Shown: in pieces, positions 26,308-35,115 of the stretch | Layout: the number at the start of each line of letters is the position of its first letter | Numbering within the stretch: the stretch's first letter is position 1 | DNA from: Amycolatopsis sp. 195334CR | GTDB taxonomy: Bacteria; Actinomycetota; Actinomycetes; Mycobacteriales; Pseudonocardiaceae | Direction of reading: 5' to 3' | Assembly: GCF_017309385.1 (NCBI RefSeq) | Contig: NZ_JAFJMJ010000003.1 | Span: 1,334,396-1,398,395, forward strand | DNA: 64,000 nt | Notes under the pieces: generated by a model | Databases searched by the model: none | What the model saw: only the letters and a program-made list of their open reading frames with translations | What the model was told of the DNA's origin: nothing | Position numbers and translations under genes: made by a program

Positions 26308-27360
26308 GTGGACGCCGCCGACTTCCCCGAACTTCCCCTGCCGGACGAGATCGCCCGCGCGGAAGCCCAACGCCTCACCGGAACCCTGATCACCCCGAAC
26401 GGCTCGCTGGGCAGGCTCGAAGAGCTCGGCGCCTGGGTGGCCGCCTGCCAGGGTCAGTCCCCGCCGCGGCCGTTCGCGCGGCCGCGCGTGGTGGTCTTCG
26501 CCGGTGACCACGGCATCGCCGCGAAGGGGGTTTCGGCCCATGCCGCCGAGGTGACCGGACAGCTCGTCGGGGCCACGCTCACCGGCGGCGCCCCGCTGAA
26601 CGTGCTGGCGCTGGCCGCCGGCGCGACCGTGCGCGTGGTGGACCTGGCGGTCGACCGCGAGGGGTCCGCGACGCCGGAGGCCGCCGAGCTGAAGGTGCGC
26701 CGCGGCTCGGGGTCGATCGACCACGAGGACTCGCTGACCGACGAAGAGGTGCGCGCCGCGCTCCAGGCCGGGCGCACGGTCGCCGACGCCGAGGTGGACA
26801 GCGGTGCCGACCTGCTCGTCGCCGGGGAGATCGGGGTCGCCAGCAGCACGCCGGCCTCGGTGCTGGTGGCCGCGCTGACCGGCGCCGAACCGGTCGCCGT
26901 GGTGGGCCGCGGCTCCGGCATCGACGACAACGCGTGGATGCGCAAGGCGGTCGCCATCCGCGACGGGCTGCGGCGGGCGCGGGCCGTGCTGGCCGACCCC
27001 GTCGCGTTGCTGCGCACCACCGCGGGCGCGGACATCGCCGCGATCACCGGCTTCCTCGCCCAGGCCGCGGTGCGCCGGACGCCGGTCCTGCTGGACGGGC
27101 TGGTGGTCGGTGCCGCGGCACTGGTCGCGGAGGAACTGGCGCCGGGCGCGCGGAACTGGTGGGTGGCCGCGCACCGGTCGAGCGAGCCGGCGCACGCGAT
27201 GGTGCTGGAACACCTGGACCTGGCGCCGATCCTGGACCTGGACCTGCGCATCGGCGGCGGCAGCGGGGCGGCCACCGCCCTGCCGCTGCTCACCATGGCG
27301 GCGCGGGTGCTGGCCGAGACGAGCACCTACGAACAATCCGGCGTCACCCCGCCTCAGTGA
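26308..27360 (+). CDS. cobT: CobT-like nicotinate-nucleotide-dimethylbenzimidazole phosphoribosyltransferase
   Basis: This 350-residue protein resembles CobT, which activates the lower-ligand base of cobalamin. Conserved segments are ITPNGSLGRLEELG, VVVFAGDHGIAAKGVS, AGEIGVASSTPAS and VGRGSGIDD. The C-terminal motif, usually containing a Gly-Glu-Gly with the catalytic Glu, reads RIGGGSGAATALPL, so that Glu appears to be missing. Neither cobS nor cobU is adjacent, although cobS follows in mycobacteria. The fold assignment is strong; whether it catalyses the classical reaction is open. GTG start at 26308, divergent from ispD. Confidence 0.85.
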   Translation: MDAADFPELPLPDEIARAEAQRLTGTLITPNGSLGRLEELGAWVAACQGQSPPRPFARPRVVVFAGDHGIAAKGVSAHAAEVTGQLVGATLTGGAPLNVLALAAGATVRVVDLAVDREGSATPEAAELKVRRGSGSIDHEDSLTDEEVRAALQAGRTVADAEVDSGADLLVAGEIGVASSTPASVLVAALTGAEPVAVVGRGSGIDDNAWMRKAVAIRDGLRRARAVLADPVALLRTTAGADIAAITGFLAQAAVRRTPVLLDGLVVGAAALVAEELAPGARNWWVAAHRSSEPAHAMVLEHLDLAPILDLDLRIGGGSGAATALPLLTMAARVLAETSTYEQSGVTPPQ

Positions 27361-27367
27361 CCCCGAC

Positions 27368-27420
27368 GTCACGAATGTGGCTTTCGAGACGCCTGGCGTC
27401 TCGAAAGCCACATTCGTGAC
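27368..27420. repeat. Palindrome family A, copy 4 (53 nt)
   Basis: This is a perfect 26-base inverted repeat around a central T at 27394. The arms start GTCACGAATGTGGCTTTCGA. Compared with the other copies, several stem bases differ and every change is matched on the opposite arm. It lies between the convergent cobT and ilvE stops (8 and 5 bases away) and is the only terminator-like structure there. Confidence 0.87.
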
Positions 27421-27425
27421 AGGAA

Positions 27426-28529
27426 CTACTTGAGCTTCTGCATCCAGCCGTGCGGGTCGGGGCGGGTGCCCTCCTGGATGCCGGTCAGCTGCTCCCGGAG
27501 CTTCATCGTCAGCTCACCCGGCTCCCCGTCACCGACGACGAACTCGCCGCCGTCGTACTTGACCCGGCCGACCGGCGTGATCACCGCGGCGGTCCCGCAG
27601 GCGAACACCTCGGTCAGCTCCCCGGAACCGGCCGCCCGCTCCCACTCCTCGGTGGAGATGCGGCGCTCCTCGACCGGCAGCCCGTTGTCGGCGGCCAGCT
27701 GCAGCAGCGAAGCGCGCGTCACGCCTGGCAGCAGCGCGCCGGACAGCTCCGGCGTCACCACGCGGGCGTCCGCCCCGGAGCCGAAGACGAAGAACAGGTT
27801 CATCCCGCCCATCTCCTCGACCCACCGGTGCTCGACCGCGTCCAGCCAGACCACCTGGTCGCAACCCTGCTCCACGGCCTGCGCCTGCGCCACGAAGGAG
27901 GCCGCGTAGTTGCCGGCGCACTTGGCGAACCCGGTCCCGCCGGGCGCCGCGCGCACGTACTCGGTGGACAGCCACACGCTCACCGGCTTCACGCCACCGG
28001 CGAAGTAGGACCCGGCGGGCGAAGCGATCACGCTGTACAGGTACTCGGTCGCCGGCGCGTTCACGCCGAGGCCGACCGAGGTGGAGATCATGAACGGGCG
28101 CAGGTACAGCGACTCGCCCGCCTTCGTCGGCACCCAGCGCTCGTCCACCGCGATCAGCTCGCGCAGGGATTCGAGGAACAGCTCGTCCGGCAGTTCTGGC
28201 ATCGCCATCCGCACCGCGGACCGGCGGAACCGGGCGGCATTGGCGTCCGGTCGGAACGATGCGATCGATCCGTCGGGCTGCCGGTAGGCCTTGAGCCCTT
28301 CGAAGATCGCCTGCGCGTAGTGCAGCACCGACGTCGCCGGGTCGAGGCTGAGCGGCCGGTACGGCCCAACCTCCCCGTCCTGCCAGCCGCCCGGCGCGGT
28401 GTGGCGCAGGGTGACCATGTGGTCGGTGAAATGCGTCCCGAAGCCCGGCTTGGCCAATACCTCGGCGACCCGCTGGGGACTGGCCGCATCCGGGTTCGGG
28501 GTATGGGTGAAGGGCATCGTGGTCGTCAT
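27426..28529 (-). CDS. ilvE: Branched-chain amino acid aminotransferase
   Basis: This 367-residue PLP enzyme catalyses the last step of valine, leucine and isoleucine synthesis and the first step of their breakdown. The PLP lysine is in [12 protein letters not shown], and the fold-type IV signatures [15 protein letters not shown] and [18 protein letters not shown] are present. Branched-chain keto acids from this step also feed fatty-acid primers in actinobacteria. The ATG at 28529 starts [15 protein letters not shown]. It is monocistronic, divergent from a small membrane protein gene. Confidence 0.96.
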   Translation of the reverse strand: MTTTMPFTHTPNPDAASPQRVAEVLAKPGFGTHFTDHMVTLRHTAPGGWQDGEVGPYRPLSLDPATSVLHYAQAIFEGLKAYRQPDGSIASFRPDANAARFRRSAVRMAMPELPDELFLESLRELIAVDERWVPTKAGESLYLRPFMISTSVGLGVNAPATEYLYSVIASPAGSYFAGGVKPVSVWLSTEYVRAAPGGTGFAKCAGNYAASFVAQAQAVEQGCDQVVWLDAVEHRWVEEMGGMNLFFVFGSGADARVVTPELSGALLPGVTRASLLQLAADNGLPVEERRISTEEWERAAGSGELTEVFACGTAAVITPVGRVKYDGGEFVVGDGEPGELTMKLREQLTGIQEGTRPDPHGWMQKLK

Positions 28530-28601
28530 GCGAAGACGATAACTCTTAGTTGGACGTCAGAGTATTCCGCGGCTGGTTGAGTACCCCGCTAGGCTGGAAC
28601 C

Positions 28602-28907
28602 GTGACCTACCAACCCGCGCAGCCCGCCCAGGGCAACAGCGTGTCCGCCGGTGGCGCGTCGGACGTGAAGACCTTCTTCGCCGCCGCACTGCTCCCCTTC
28701 TCCGCCGGGCTGCTGGTGCTCGTCGGCGCGCTGCTGATCGGCGTGTTCGGCGGCATCCTCGGCGTGGTCGCCGCGATCTTCGGGGCCGTCTGGTGGCGCA
28801 GCCTCAACGGCAAGAAGTTCTTCCCGCGCGACATCGGCAAGGGCTCGATGATCGGGCTCTCCGTGACCACCGCGGTGCTGCTGCTGCTCGTCGTGCTGAT
28901 GGTCTGA
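28602..28907 (+). CDS. Small integral membrane protein (101 residues)
   Basis: GTG at 28602 opens a 101-residue protein with a Gln/Ala-rich N-terminus (TYQPAQPAQGNSVSAGG), then two or three hydrophobic segments (about 24-62 and 82-100) separated by a basic patch (WRSLNGKKFFPRDIGKGS). A TAGGCT motif lies about 12 bases upstream, so the mRNA may be nearly leaderless. No family or function was recognised. It faces the DUF402 gene, with the two stops 9 bases apart. Confidence 0.75.
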   Translation: MTYQPAQPAQGNSVSAGGASDVKTFFAAALLPFSAGLLVLVGALLIGVFGGILGVVAAIFGAVWWRSLNGKKFFPRDIGKGSMIGLSVTTAVLLLLVVLMV

Positions 28908-28916
28908 GCGACCGGG

Positions 28917-29522
28917 CTACAGCTCCGGCCGTGGCCACGCCGGGTTCGGCCGGAACGCGGTCCAGGTCCCGTCGAACGGGTAGCTGCCCGCTTCGACCAG
29001 CCGGATCACCCGTTCGCCCTCGGCGCGCAGGCGGTCGAGCTGCTCGGTGGTGAGCCGACCGGCCGCCACCGCGGCCGCCGCCTCGTCCTCGTCCTTCCAC
29101 TCCCAGCTGCGGTCGGGCGCCACCGCCAGGTCGAGCACCCCGTCGATCCGGTCGACGCCGTCGTCCGTGCGCCCCAGCGGGATCTCCAGGTTCACGTACC
29201 AGCCGGTGAAGCGCAGGTCCTCGTCGAAGAACCACCACACCGCGGACCATTCGCCGTCCACCACGCGCCGCACGTTCGAGGTGCCCCGCCAGGTGCTCTC
29301 GAAGCGCTCGCGCGGGAGCCGGAACCGGTCGGCCAGCGGCACGTCCCGCATCAGCCTGCCGTCACGCAGCCGGGTGCCGAGAATGGTGGTGCCCGCGGGG
29401 AGCCAGCCGACCAGTTCGACCCCGTCATCGGCGAGCACGCGCAGCGGGTGCACCTGCCCCTCGCTGCCGTCCGGCCGGTGGAACCGGTACCGCACGGTCG
29501 ATCCCGGCGCGAAACCCATCAT
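28917..29522 (-). CDS. DUF402 family protein
   Basis: This 201-residue protein has the DUF402/FomD-like fold: WSAVWWFFDEDLRFTGWYVNLEIP, DGVDRIDGVLDLAVAPD and WEWKDEDE. Those acidic residues bind a divalent metal in characterised relatives, some of which hydrolyse nucleoside diphosphates or cytidylyl conjugates. The start (ATG ATG at 29522-29517) overlaps the stop of the upstream membrane gene by 2-3 bases (ATGA), so the pair is translationally coupled. The physiological substrate is unknown. Confidence 0.85.
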   Translation of the reverse strand: MMGFAPGSTVRYRFHRPDGSEGQVHPLRVLADDGVELVGWLPAGTTILGTRLRDGRLMRDVPLADRFRLPRERFESTWRGTSNVRRVVDGEWSAVWWFFDEDLRFTGWYVNLEIPLGRTDDGVDRIDGVLDLAVAPDRSWEWKDEDEAAAAVAAGRLTTEQLDRLRAEGERVIRLVEAGSYPFDGTWTAFRPNPAWPRPEL

Positions 29523-30499
29523 GGCCACACCGTACCCAGCATGATCAGCAGCACCCCGGAGCTGATCACCACCACCGCCCCGCGCGGGGTGGAGACCGAC
29601 CGGCCGAGCACCACCGCGGCGAACAGCTCGACCAGCGCCAGCACGGCGGCGATCCGCAGCGCCTGGAACGGGTCGAGCACGGTCGCCAGCACCGCGGCGA
29701 CCAGGCCGCCGCCGAGCACCGGCCAGCGTCCCGCCTCCTCCTGCGCCGACGAGAGCGCGGTCAGCCCGGCGGACACCGTGGCCAGCGCGGCCACCGCGGC
29801 GAGCATGGTGGCCAGCGCGGGGGCGTCGGCCGCGGCGAGCAGGTCGCGCAACGAGGTCGGCGAGAGGCCCAGCCGGAACGGGCCGAGCTGGTACAACGCG
29901 GCGGCCGCGAGCGCCAGCAGCGCGGCGACCGGCGCGACGGGCCACCAGCGGGACCAGCGCTCGCCGGACCACCAGCGTGACCGGCCCTCGCCGGGCCACC
30001 AGCGTGACCGGCCCTCGCCGGTGTCCTCGCCGGGCCGGACCAGCAGCGGCACCACCACGACCGCGGCCAGCAGCACGCCCGCCGGTCCGGGGTGCGGACC
30101 GGACTGGGCCTGCTCGACCGGCGCGATGGCCAGGCACAACGCGATCAGCGCGAGCCCGGCGACCAGCAGCAGGCCGGTGATCCAGCGGGCGGTGAACGCC
30201 GACGGCCGCAACCCGAGCGCCTGGGCGAGCACCAGCACCGCGACCACCACGCCGGCGACCCACGACGGCGCACCGGGCACCACGTAGGCGGCGAAGGCCG
30301 AGCCGAACAACGGCAGCAGGCCGATCCGGCCGGCCGCGCGGGTTCCGGCGGCCAGGCGCCCACCGGCCGGGGGCAGTCCGGCCGCGAGCCAGGCGAGCGC
30401 ACCGGCGAGCCCGATCCCGGCGAGCAGCCACCAGCCCGCCGCCGCGGCGCCCGCGGCGAGCACGACCAGGGAACCGGCCCCGACGAGCACCTCGGCCAC
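29519..30499 (-). CDS. Polytopic membrane protein with 9-residue tandem repeat
   Basis: This 326-residue protein is almost entirely hydrophobic, with around nine or ten membrane segments, and resembles a truncated amino-acid-permease-like protein, though no specific motif was recognised. In a central cytoplasmic or external loop, near residues 160-186, it has three 9-residue units ([27 protein letters not shown]), encoded by 27-base tandem repeats at about 29941-30021. It is coupled to the DUF402 gene by an ATGA overlap. Start ATG at 30499. Confidence 0.7.
   Translation of the reverse strand: MAEVLVGAGSLVVLAAGAAAAGWWLLAGIGLAGALAWLAAGLPPAGGRLAAGTRAAGRIGLLPLFGSAFAAYVVPGAPSWVAGVVVAVLVLAQALGLRPSAFTARWITGLLLVAGLALIALCLAIAPVEQAQSGPHPGPAGVLLAAVVVVPLLVRPGEDTGEGRSRWWPGEGRSRWWSGERWSRWWPVAPVAALLALAAAALYQLGPFRLGLSPTSLRDLLAAADAPALATMLAAVAALATVSAGLTALSSAQEEAGRWPVLGGGLVAAVLATVLDPFQALRIAAVLALVELFAAVVLGRSVSTPRGAVVVISSGVLLIMLGTVWP
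29941..30021. repeat. Three 27-base tandem repeats inside the membrane protein gene
   Basis: Three adjacent copies of a 27-base unit containing CCACCAGCG and CTCGCCGG encode a Trp/Arg-rich loop. Copies two and three are nearly identical over GTGACCGGCCCTCGCCGG, while the first is more diverged. Because the period is a multiple of three, gain or loss of units keeps the frame. Confidence 0.8.
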
Positions 30500-30595
30500 C
30501 TACCTCTCGCACCGACCCGAGTTGTCATTAGCATGGCTCACGATCAGTCCGGGCCACCCGCCCGGTACCGCCGACGCGAACGCATGAGGACAAAG

Positions 30596-32098
30596 ATGAC
30601 CGTGCCGAAGCTTGCCTTGTCCGAGAACACCGAGGCCGCGCTGGGCAAGACCCGCGCCGAGGTGATCGTCGTCGGGACCGTGCAGGGCGAGGACGGGCTC
30701 ACGCTCGCTCCCGGCGCCGAGGCCGCCGACGCCGCCTTCGACGGCAAGCTGGCCGAGGTGCTGACCACGCTGGGTGCCGCGGGCAAGGCCGAAGAGGTCG
30801 TCAAGGTGCCGACGCTGGGCCGCACCGGCGCCGCGGTGCTGCTGGCGGTCGGCCTCGGCAAGGCCGGTGCCGACGGCATCACCGCCGAGCAGGTCCGCCG
30901 GGCCTCCGGGGCGGCGGCGCGCGCGCTGGCCGGCACCGGGCGCGCGTTCACCACACTGTCCGCTGTGGACCTCCAGGCCGCGGTCGAGGGCACCGTGCTC
31001 GGCGCCTACACCTTCACCGAGTACAAGTCCGAGCCCGGTGACGCGCCGCTGTCCACTGTGGACGTCGCGAGCCCGGCCGATGGCAACGCCCGTGAGCACC
31101 GCGCCACGCTGAAGGCGGCCACCGCGATCGCCGAGGCGGTGATCGTCGCCCGCGACCTGATCAACACCCCGCCGAACGACCTGTTCCCGGCCTCCTTCGC
31201 CGACCGCGCCAAGAAGCTGGCCGACGCGAACAAGCTGGACATCGAGGTGCTCGACGAGAAGGCGCTCAAGCGCAAGGGCTTCGGCGGCATCCTCGGCGTC
31301 GGCGGCGGTTCCTCGCGCCAGCCGCGCCTGCTGCGCATCGCCTACACCCCGGCCAAGGCGAAGAAGAAGATCGCGCTGGTGGGCAAGGGCATCACCTTCG
31401 ACTCGGGCGGCATCTCGATCAAGCCCGCGGCGAACATGGACCACATGACCTCGGACATGTCCGGCGCGGCAGGTGTGCTCGCGTCGGTGGTGCTGGCGGC
31501 GAAGCTGAAGTACCCGCTCGAGGTGGTCGCGCACATCCCGCTGGCGGAGAACCTGCCGTCCGGCACCTCCTACCGCCCCGGCGACGTGCTGACCATGTAC
31601 GGCGGCAAGACCGTCGAGGTGCTCAACACCGACGCCGAAGGCCGCCTGGTGCTGGCCGACGCGATCGTGCGTGCCGGCGAGGAGAACCCGGACTACCTGA
31701 TCGAGACCTCCACGCTGACCGGCGCGCAGGTGGTGGCGCTGGGCAACCGGACCGCCGGGATCATGGGCTCGGACGAGTTCCGCGACCGCGTCGCCGAGAT
31801 CGCCAGGGCCACCGGTGAGGGCGGCTGGGCCATGCCGCTGCCCGAGGAGCTGCGCGGCGACCTCGACTCGCGGCTGGCCGACCTGGCCAACGTCACCGGC
31901 CACCGCTGGGGCGGCATGCTGGCGGCCGGGATCTTCCTGCGCGAGTTCGTCGCCGAGGACCTGCCCTGGGCGCACATCGACATCGCGGGCCCGTCGTTCA
32001 ACACCGGTGGCCCGTGGGGTTACACCGGCAAGGGCGGCACCGGCGTGCCGGTGCGCACCATCGCCGCGGTGCTGGCGGACATCGCCGACCGGGGCTGA
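30596..32098 (+). CDS. pepA: Leucyl aminopeptidase (M17)
   Basis: This 500-residue cytosolic metallo-aminopeptidase of family M17 releases N-terminal residues in peptide turnover. The C-terminal catalytic domain holds the two-metal motifs: [15 protein letters not shown] (Lys and Asp ligands), [11 protein letters not shown], and the signature [13 protein letters not shown] with the catalytic Arg. The N-terminal macro-like domain, about residues 1-160, is less conserved. The ATG at 30596 follows GAGGA; an ATG 12 bases upstream is less likely. In M. tuberculosis this is pepB (Rv2213). Confidence 0.95.
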   Translation: MTVPKLALSENTEAALGKTRAEVIVVGTVQGEDGLTLAPGAEAADAAFDGKLAEVLTTLGAAGKAEEVVKVPTLGRTGAAVLLAVGLGKAGADGITAEQVRRASGAAARALAGTGRAFTTLSAVDLQAAVEGTVLGAYTFTEYKSEPGDAPLSTVDVASPADGNAREHRATLKAATAIAEAVIVARDLINTPPNDLFPASFADRAKKLADANKLDIEVLDEKALKRKGFGGILGVGGGSSRQPRLLRIAYTPAKAKKKIALVGKGITFDSGGISIKPAANMDHMTSDMSGAAGVLASVVLAAKLKYPLEVVAHIPLAENLPSGTSYRPGDVLTMYGGKTVEVLNTDAEGRLVLADAIVRAGEENPDYLIETSTLTGAQVVALGNRTAGIMGSDEFRDRVAEIARATGEGGWAMPLPEELRGDLDSRLADLANVTGHRWGGMLAAGIFLREFVAEDLPWAHIDIAGPSFNTGGPWGYTGKGGTGVPVRTIAAVLADIADRG

Positions 32099-32105
32099 TC
32101 CCGCG

Positions 32106-33143
32106 TTGCACGAGCAGCTCGAACCGGCCGTGAGCGAGGTGCTCACGGCCGGTGAGCCGCAGGTCGACCGCGCCGTCGGGGACACCGCGCTGCTGCTGGC
32201 CGGCAGCGGGTTCCCCGGTGAGGCCGACCGGCTGGTGCGCACCTGGCGGTCGGTCACCGAGCGCCCGGCGACCGCGCTGGTGCCGACCCCCGTGCACGCC
32301 CGCGCGTGGGCGATGCTGTTCGACGCCCGCGGCGAACGGCCGTCCTGGGCGGACACGCTGCTCCCCCTCGATCTCGACGCCGAAGAGGCCGCGCACCGCG
32401 CGTACCTCGGCCGCCCGGACCCGGCGCTGCCGACCGGGCTGCTCGGCGACCTCGGCGACTCCCTGCCCGGCCGCGTCGTCTCCGGCCTGGCCGAGCACCT
32501 GGGCAAGGGCGAGGAAGACCCGGCCAGGACCGCGCTCCTGCGCGCCGAAAACCACGCGCGCGACGGCGACCACGAAGCCGCGCGCACGGCACTGGCGGAG
32601 TGGGCAGCCCTGCGGCGGCCGTCGATGCCCGCCGCGCTCGCCTGCCGCCACCTCGCGCCGTTGCTGCTGGCCGGTGCCGACCCGCTCGGCCTCGGCGAGG
32701 AGCACGCCACCGCGCTGGCCGCCGAACTGATCGCCGCCCTGCGCACCCGGTACGCGGCGGCCACCGCTTCGCTGGACTGGCCCGCGCTGATCGAGCGCAT
32801 CCTGGAACTGCGCGAGGCGAGCGGCCGCGCTCCGGCGTCCACAAGGGACATCGCCGCCGCGGAAACCCGGCTCGGCCGGGAACTCCCGGCCGACTACCGG
32901 GATTTCCTGCGCACCACCGACGGACTGCCCGCCGACGTCGCCTTCCCACGCCTGCTGGGCGCGGCCGAGCTGAGCGCGCACGGCGACGTGGTGCCGGTCA
33001 GCGAGCGGGGCGAGAGCATGATCCTTCTCTCACCCGTGCGGGCGGGCTGGGTGGTCGTGCAGACCGACCCGCTGCTCGGCACCAGCACCTACCGCACCTT
33101 CCGCGAGCTGCTGGAAGAGCACCTGCGGCTGCTCGAGTCCTAG
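32106..33143 (+). CDS. SMI1/KNR4 (SUKH) domain protein
   Basis: The last 95 residues of this 345-residue protein form a SUKH domain (STRDIAAAETRLGRELPADYRDFLRTTDG is split here by its helix break, then FPRLLGAAEL and WVVVQTDPLLG). The first 240 residues are helical and unassigned. SUKH domains occur in immunity proteins of toxin systems, but also in housekeeping proteins. The TTG at 32106, 7 bases after the pepA stop, is the earliest start; a GTG at codon 9 is an alternative. Its stop TAG shares the CTAG at 33140-33143 with the convergent gene. Confidence 0.75.
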   Translation: MHEQLEPAVSEVLTAGEPQVDRAVGDTALLLAGSGFPGEADRLVRTWRSVTERPATALVPTPVHARAWAMLFDARGERPSWADTLLPLDLDAEEAAHRAYLGRPDPALPTGLLGDLGDSLPGRVVSGLAEHLGKGEEDPARTALLRAENHARDGDHEAARTALAEWAALRRPSMPAALACRHLAPLLLAGADPLGLGEEHATALAAELIAALRTRYAAATASLDWPALIERILELREASGRAPASTRDIAAAETRLGRELPADYRDFLRTTDGLPADVAFPRLLGAAELSAHGDVVPVSERGESMILLSPVRAGWVVVQTDPLLGTSTYRTFRELLEEHLRLLES

Positions 33144-33490
33144 GACCCGGGCCTGCGCTTCTGCCGCTCGGTGTACTCGCGCATGCGCTTGGGGTAGCCG
33201 ACCTTCGACACCTCGTAGACCGGGATCGAGCGCTTCTTGCCGAACTGCTGCGCGGCGTCCAGGCTGCCGATGCGGCGCCGGGTCCACTCGCCGTCGTGCG
33301 CGATCAGCACCACGGTGGTCTCGGTGACCGTGGTCCGCGGCTCCACATAGGCCTCGACGCCGTTCCGCGCGGCCGCCCACTCGTCCAGGTGACGGGTGTC
33401 GTCCGGAGTGGATTTCCGCAGCGTGCCGGGCTTGCCACCGCCTTTCGAGCCGCCCTTGCCCCGCCTGCGCAGCGAGTCGAACAGACCCAC
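33140..33490 (-). CDS. Conserved hypothetical basic protein (116 residues)
   Basis: The protein starts GLFDSLRRRGKGGSKGGGKP and has a Gly/Lys-rich N-terminal 25 residues, then a compact alpha/beta domain (TVTETTVVLIAHDGEWTRRRIGS, FGKKRSIPVYEVSKVGYPKRMREY). I recognise it as a recurrent actinobacterial hypothetical protein without known activity. GTG at 33490 is chosen; an ATG three codons upstream would begin MVGVGLF. Its stop codon overlaps that of the SUKH gene on the other strand through one CTAG. Confidence 0.65.
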   Translation of the reverse strand: MGLFDSLRRRGKGGSKGGGKPGTLRKSTPDDTRHLDEWAAARNGVEAYVEPRTTVTETTVVLIAHDGEWTRRRIGSLDAAQQFGKKRSIPVYEVSKVGYPKRMREYTERQKRRPGS

Positions 33491-33543
33491 ACCGACCACC
33501 CTCTCTCGAAGCCGCTGACACGCCCATTATCGCCCTGTTCCAG

Positions 33544-33637
33544 CGGGTGTGTCGGCACACACCCGGCTAGGTCGCAAGCGTGCCGGACGAGGTGACAAGA
33601 TGAGGTGTGTTCCGCGCGCGCGAAGTATTCGCGCGCG
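33544..33637 (+). promoter_or_regulatory. Paired inverted repeats in the lpd leader
   Basis: Two perfect inverted repeats lie 45-140 bases upstream of lpd. CGGGTGTGT (33544-33552) pairs with ACACACCCG (33557-33565), directly before a TAGGTC motif. CGCGCGCGAA (33615-33624) pairs with TTCGCGCGCG (33628-33637) around GTA. The first could be an operator and the second a leader hairpin; the alternating CG tract is also Z-DNA-prone. No known regulator site was recognised. Confidence 0.45.
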
Positions 33638-33681
33638 GGCGGACGAGCATCATCGCCGAGCTCTTGCTAGGAGTATTCAAC

Positions 33682-35055
33682 GTGACCGACACCTCCGCTG
33701 ACCTGGTGATCCTCGGTGGCGGATCGGGCGGGTACGCCGCGGCCTTCCGCGCGGCCGAGCTCGGCCTTTCCGTCATCCTGATCGAGAAGGACAAGCTGGG
33801 TGGGACCTGCCTGCACCGCGGGTGCATCCCGACCAAGGCCCTGCTGCACGCGGCGGAGGTCGCCGACTCGGCCCGCGAGAGCGAGCAGTTCGGCGTGAAG
33901 GCCACCCTGGAGGGCGTCGACATCGCCGGGGTGAACAAGTACAAGGATTCGATCATCTCCCGGCTGTACAAGGGCCTGCAGGGCCTGGCCAAGGCCCACA
34001 AGGTCACCCTGGTCGAGGGCAGCGGCACCTTCGTCGGCGGCACCAGCGTCGAGGTGGACGGCACCCGGTACACCGGCAAGAACGTCATCCTGGCCACCGG
34101 CTCGTACTCCAAGACGCTGCCCGGCCTGGAGCTGGGCGGGCGGATCATCGCCAGCGAGCAGGCGCTGTCGCTGGACTACATCCCGGAGAAGGCCGTGGTG
34201 CTCGGCGGCGGGGTGATCGGGGTGGAGTTCGCCAGCGTGTGGGCCTCCTTCGGCACCGAGGTGACCATCGTCGAGGCGCTGCCCCGGCTGGTCCCGAACG
34301 AGGACGAGTTCGCCTCCAAGCAGCTCGAGCGCGCCTTCCGCCGTCGCAAGATCGCCTTCAAGACCGGGGTCAAGTTCACCGGTGCCAAGCAGGACGACAA
34401 CGGCGTGAGCGTGTCGCTGGAGTCGGGCGAGACGATCGACGCCGACCTGCTGCTGGTCGCGGTCGGCCGCGGGCCCAACTCGGCCGGGCACGGCTACGAG
34501 GAGGCCGGGGTCTCGATGGAGCGCGGCTTCGTGCTCACCGACGACCGCCTGCGCACGAACCTGCCGAACGTCTACGCGGTCGGCGACATCGTGCCGGGCC
34601 TGCAGCTCGCGCACCGCGGGTTCCAGCAGGGCATCTTCGTCGCCGAGGAGATCGCCGGGCTGGACCCCCGCCCGGTGGACGAGGCGGGCATCCCGCGGGT
34701 GACCTACTCGCACCCCGAGGTGGCCTCGGTCGGCCTCACCGAGGCGCAGGCCAAGGACCGCTACGGTGCCGACGTGGTCACCTTCACCTACGACCTCGGC
34801 GGCAACGGCAAGAGCCAGATCCTCAAGACCTCCGGCGCGGTGAAGCTGATCAAGGCGCCGGACGGCCCGGTGGTCGGCCTGCACCTGGTCGGCGACCGCG
34901 TCGGCGAGCTGATCGGCGAAGCCCAGCTGATCTACAACTGGGAGGCCTTCCCGGAGGACATCGCCCCGCTCATCCACGCCCACCCCACCCAGTCCGAAGC
35001 ACTCGGCGAAGCGCACCTGGCCCTGGCAGGCAAGCCACTGCACGTGCACAGCTGA
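33682..35055 (+). CDS. lpdA: Dihydrolipoyl dehydrogenase (E3)
   Basis: This 457-residue flavoprotein reoxidises dihydrolipoyl groups of 2-oxoacid dehydrogenases with NAD+. It has the N-terminal FAD motif LVILGGGSGGYAAAFRAAELG, redox disulfide GGTCLHRGCIPTK, NAD motif VVLGGGVIGVEFAS, second FAD motif NVYAVGDIVPG and the C-terminal HAHPTQSEAL with the catalytic His-Glu pair. The GTG at 33682 has AGGAG at 33669-33673. It is 60 bases upstream of sucB and co-transcribed with it, as in Streptomyces. Confidence 0.96.
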   Translation: MTDTSADLVILGGGSGGYAAAFRAAELGLSVILIEKDKLGGTCLHRGCIPTKALLHAAEVADSARESEQFGVKATLEGVDIAGVNKYKDSIISRLYKGLQGLAKAHKVTLVEGSGTFVGGTSVEVDGTRYTGKNVILATGSYSKTLPGLELGGRIIASEQALSLDYIPEKAVVLGGGVIGVEFASVWASFGTEVTIVEALPRLVPNEDEFASKQLERAFRRRKIAFKTGVKFTGAKQDDNGVSVSLESGETIDADLLLVAVGRGPNSAGHGYEEAGVSMERGFVLTDDRLRTNLPNVYAVGDIVPGLQLAHRGFQQGIFVAEEIAGLDPRPVDEAGIPRVTYSHPEVASVGLTEAQAKDRYGADVVTFTYDLGGNGKSQILKTSGAVKLIKAPDGPVVGLHLVGDRVGELIGEAQLIYNWEAFPEDIAPLIHAHPTQSEALGEAHLALAGKPLHVHS

Positions 35056-35115
35056 CGACCGCGTACCGAACCCAAGACCGCACCAGAACCATTTCATCAA
35101 GGGAGTCAGCAGAAA

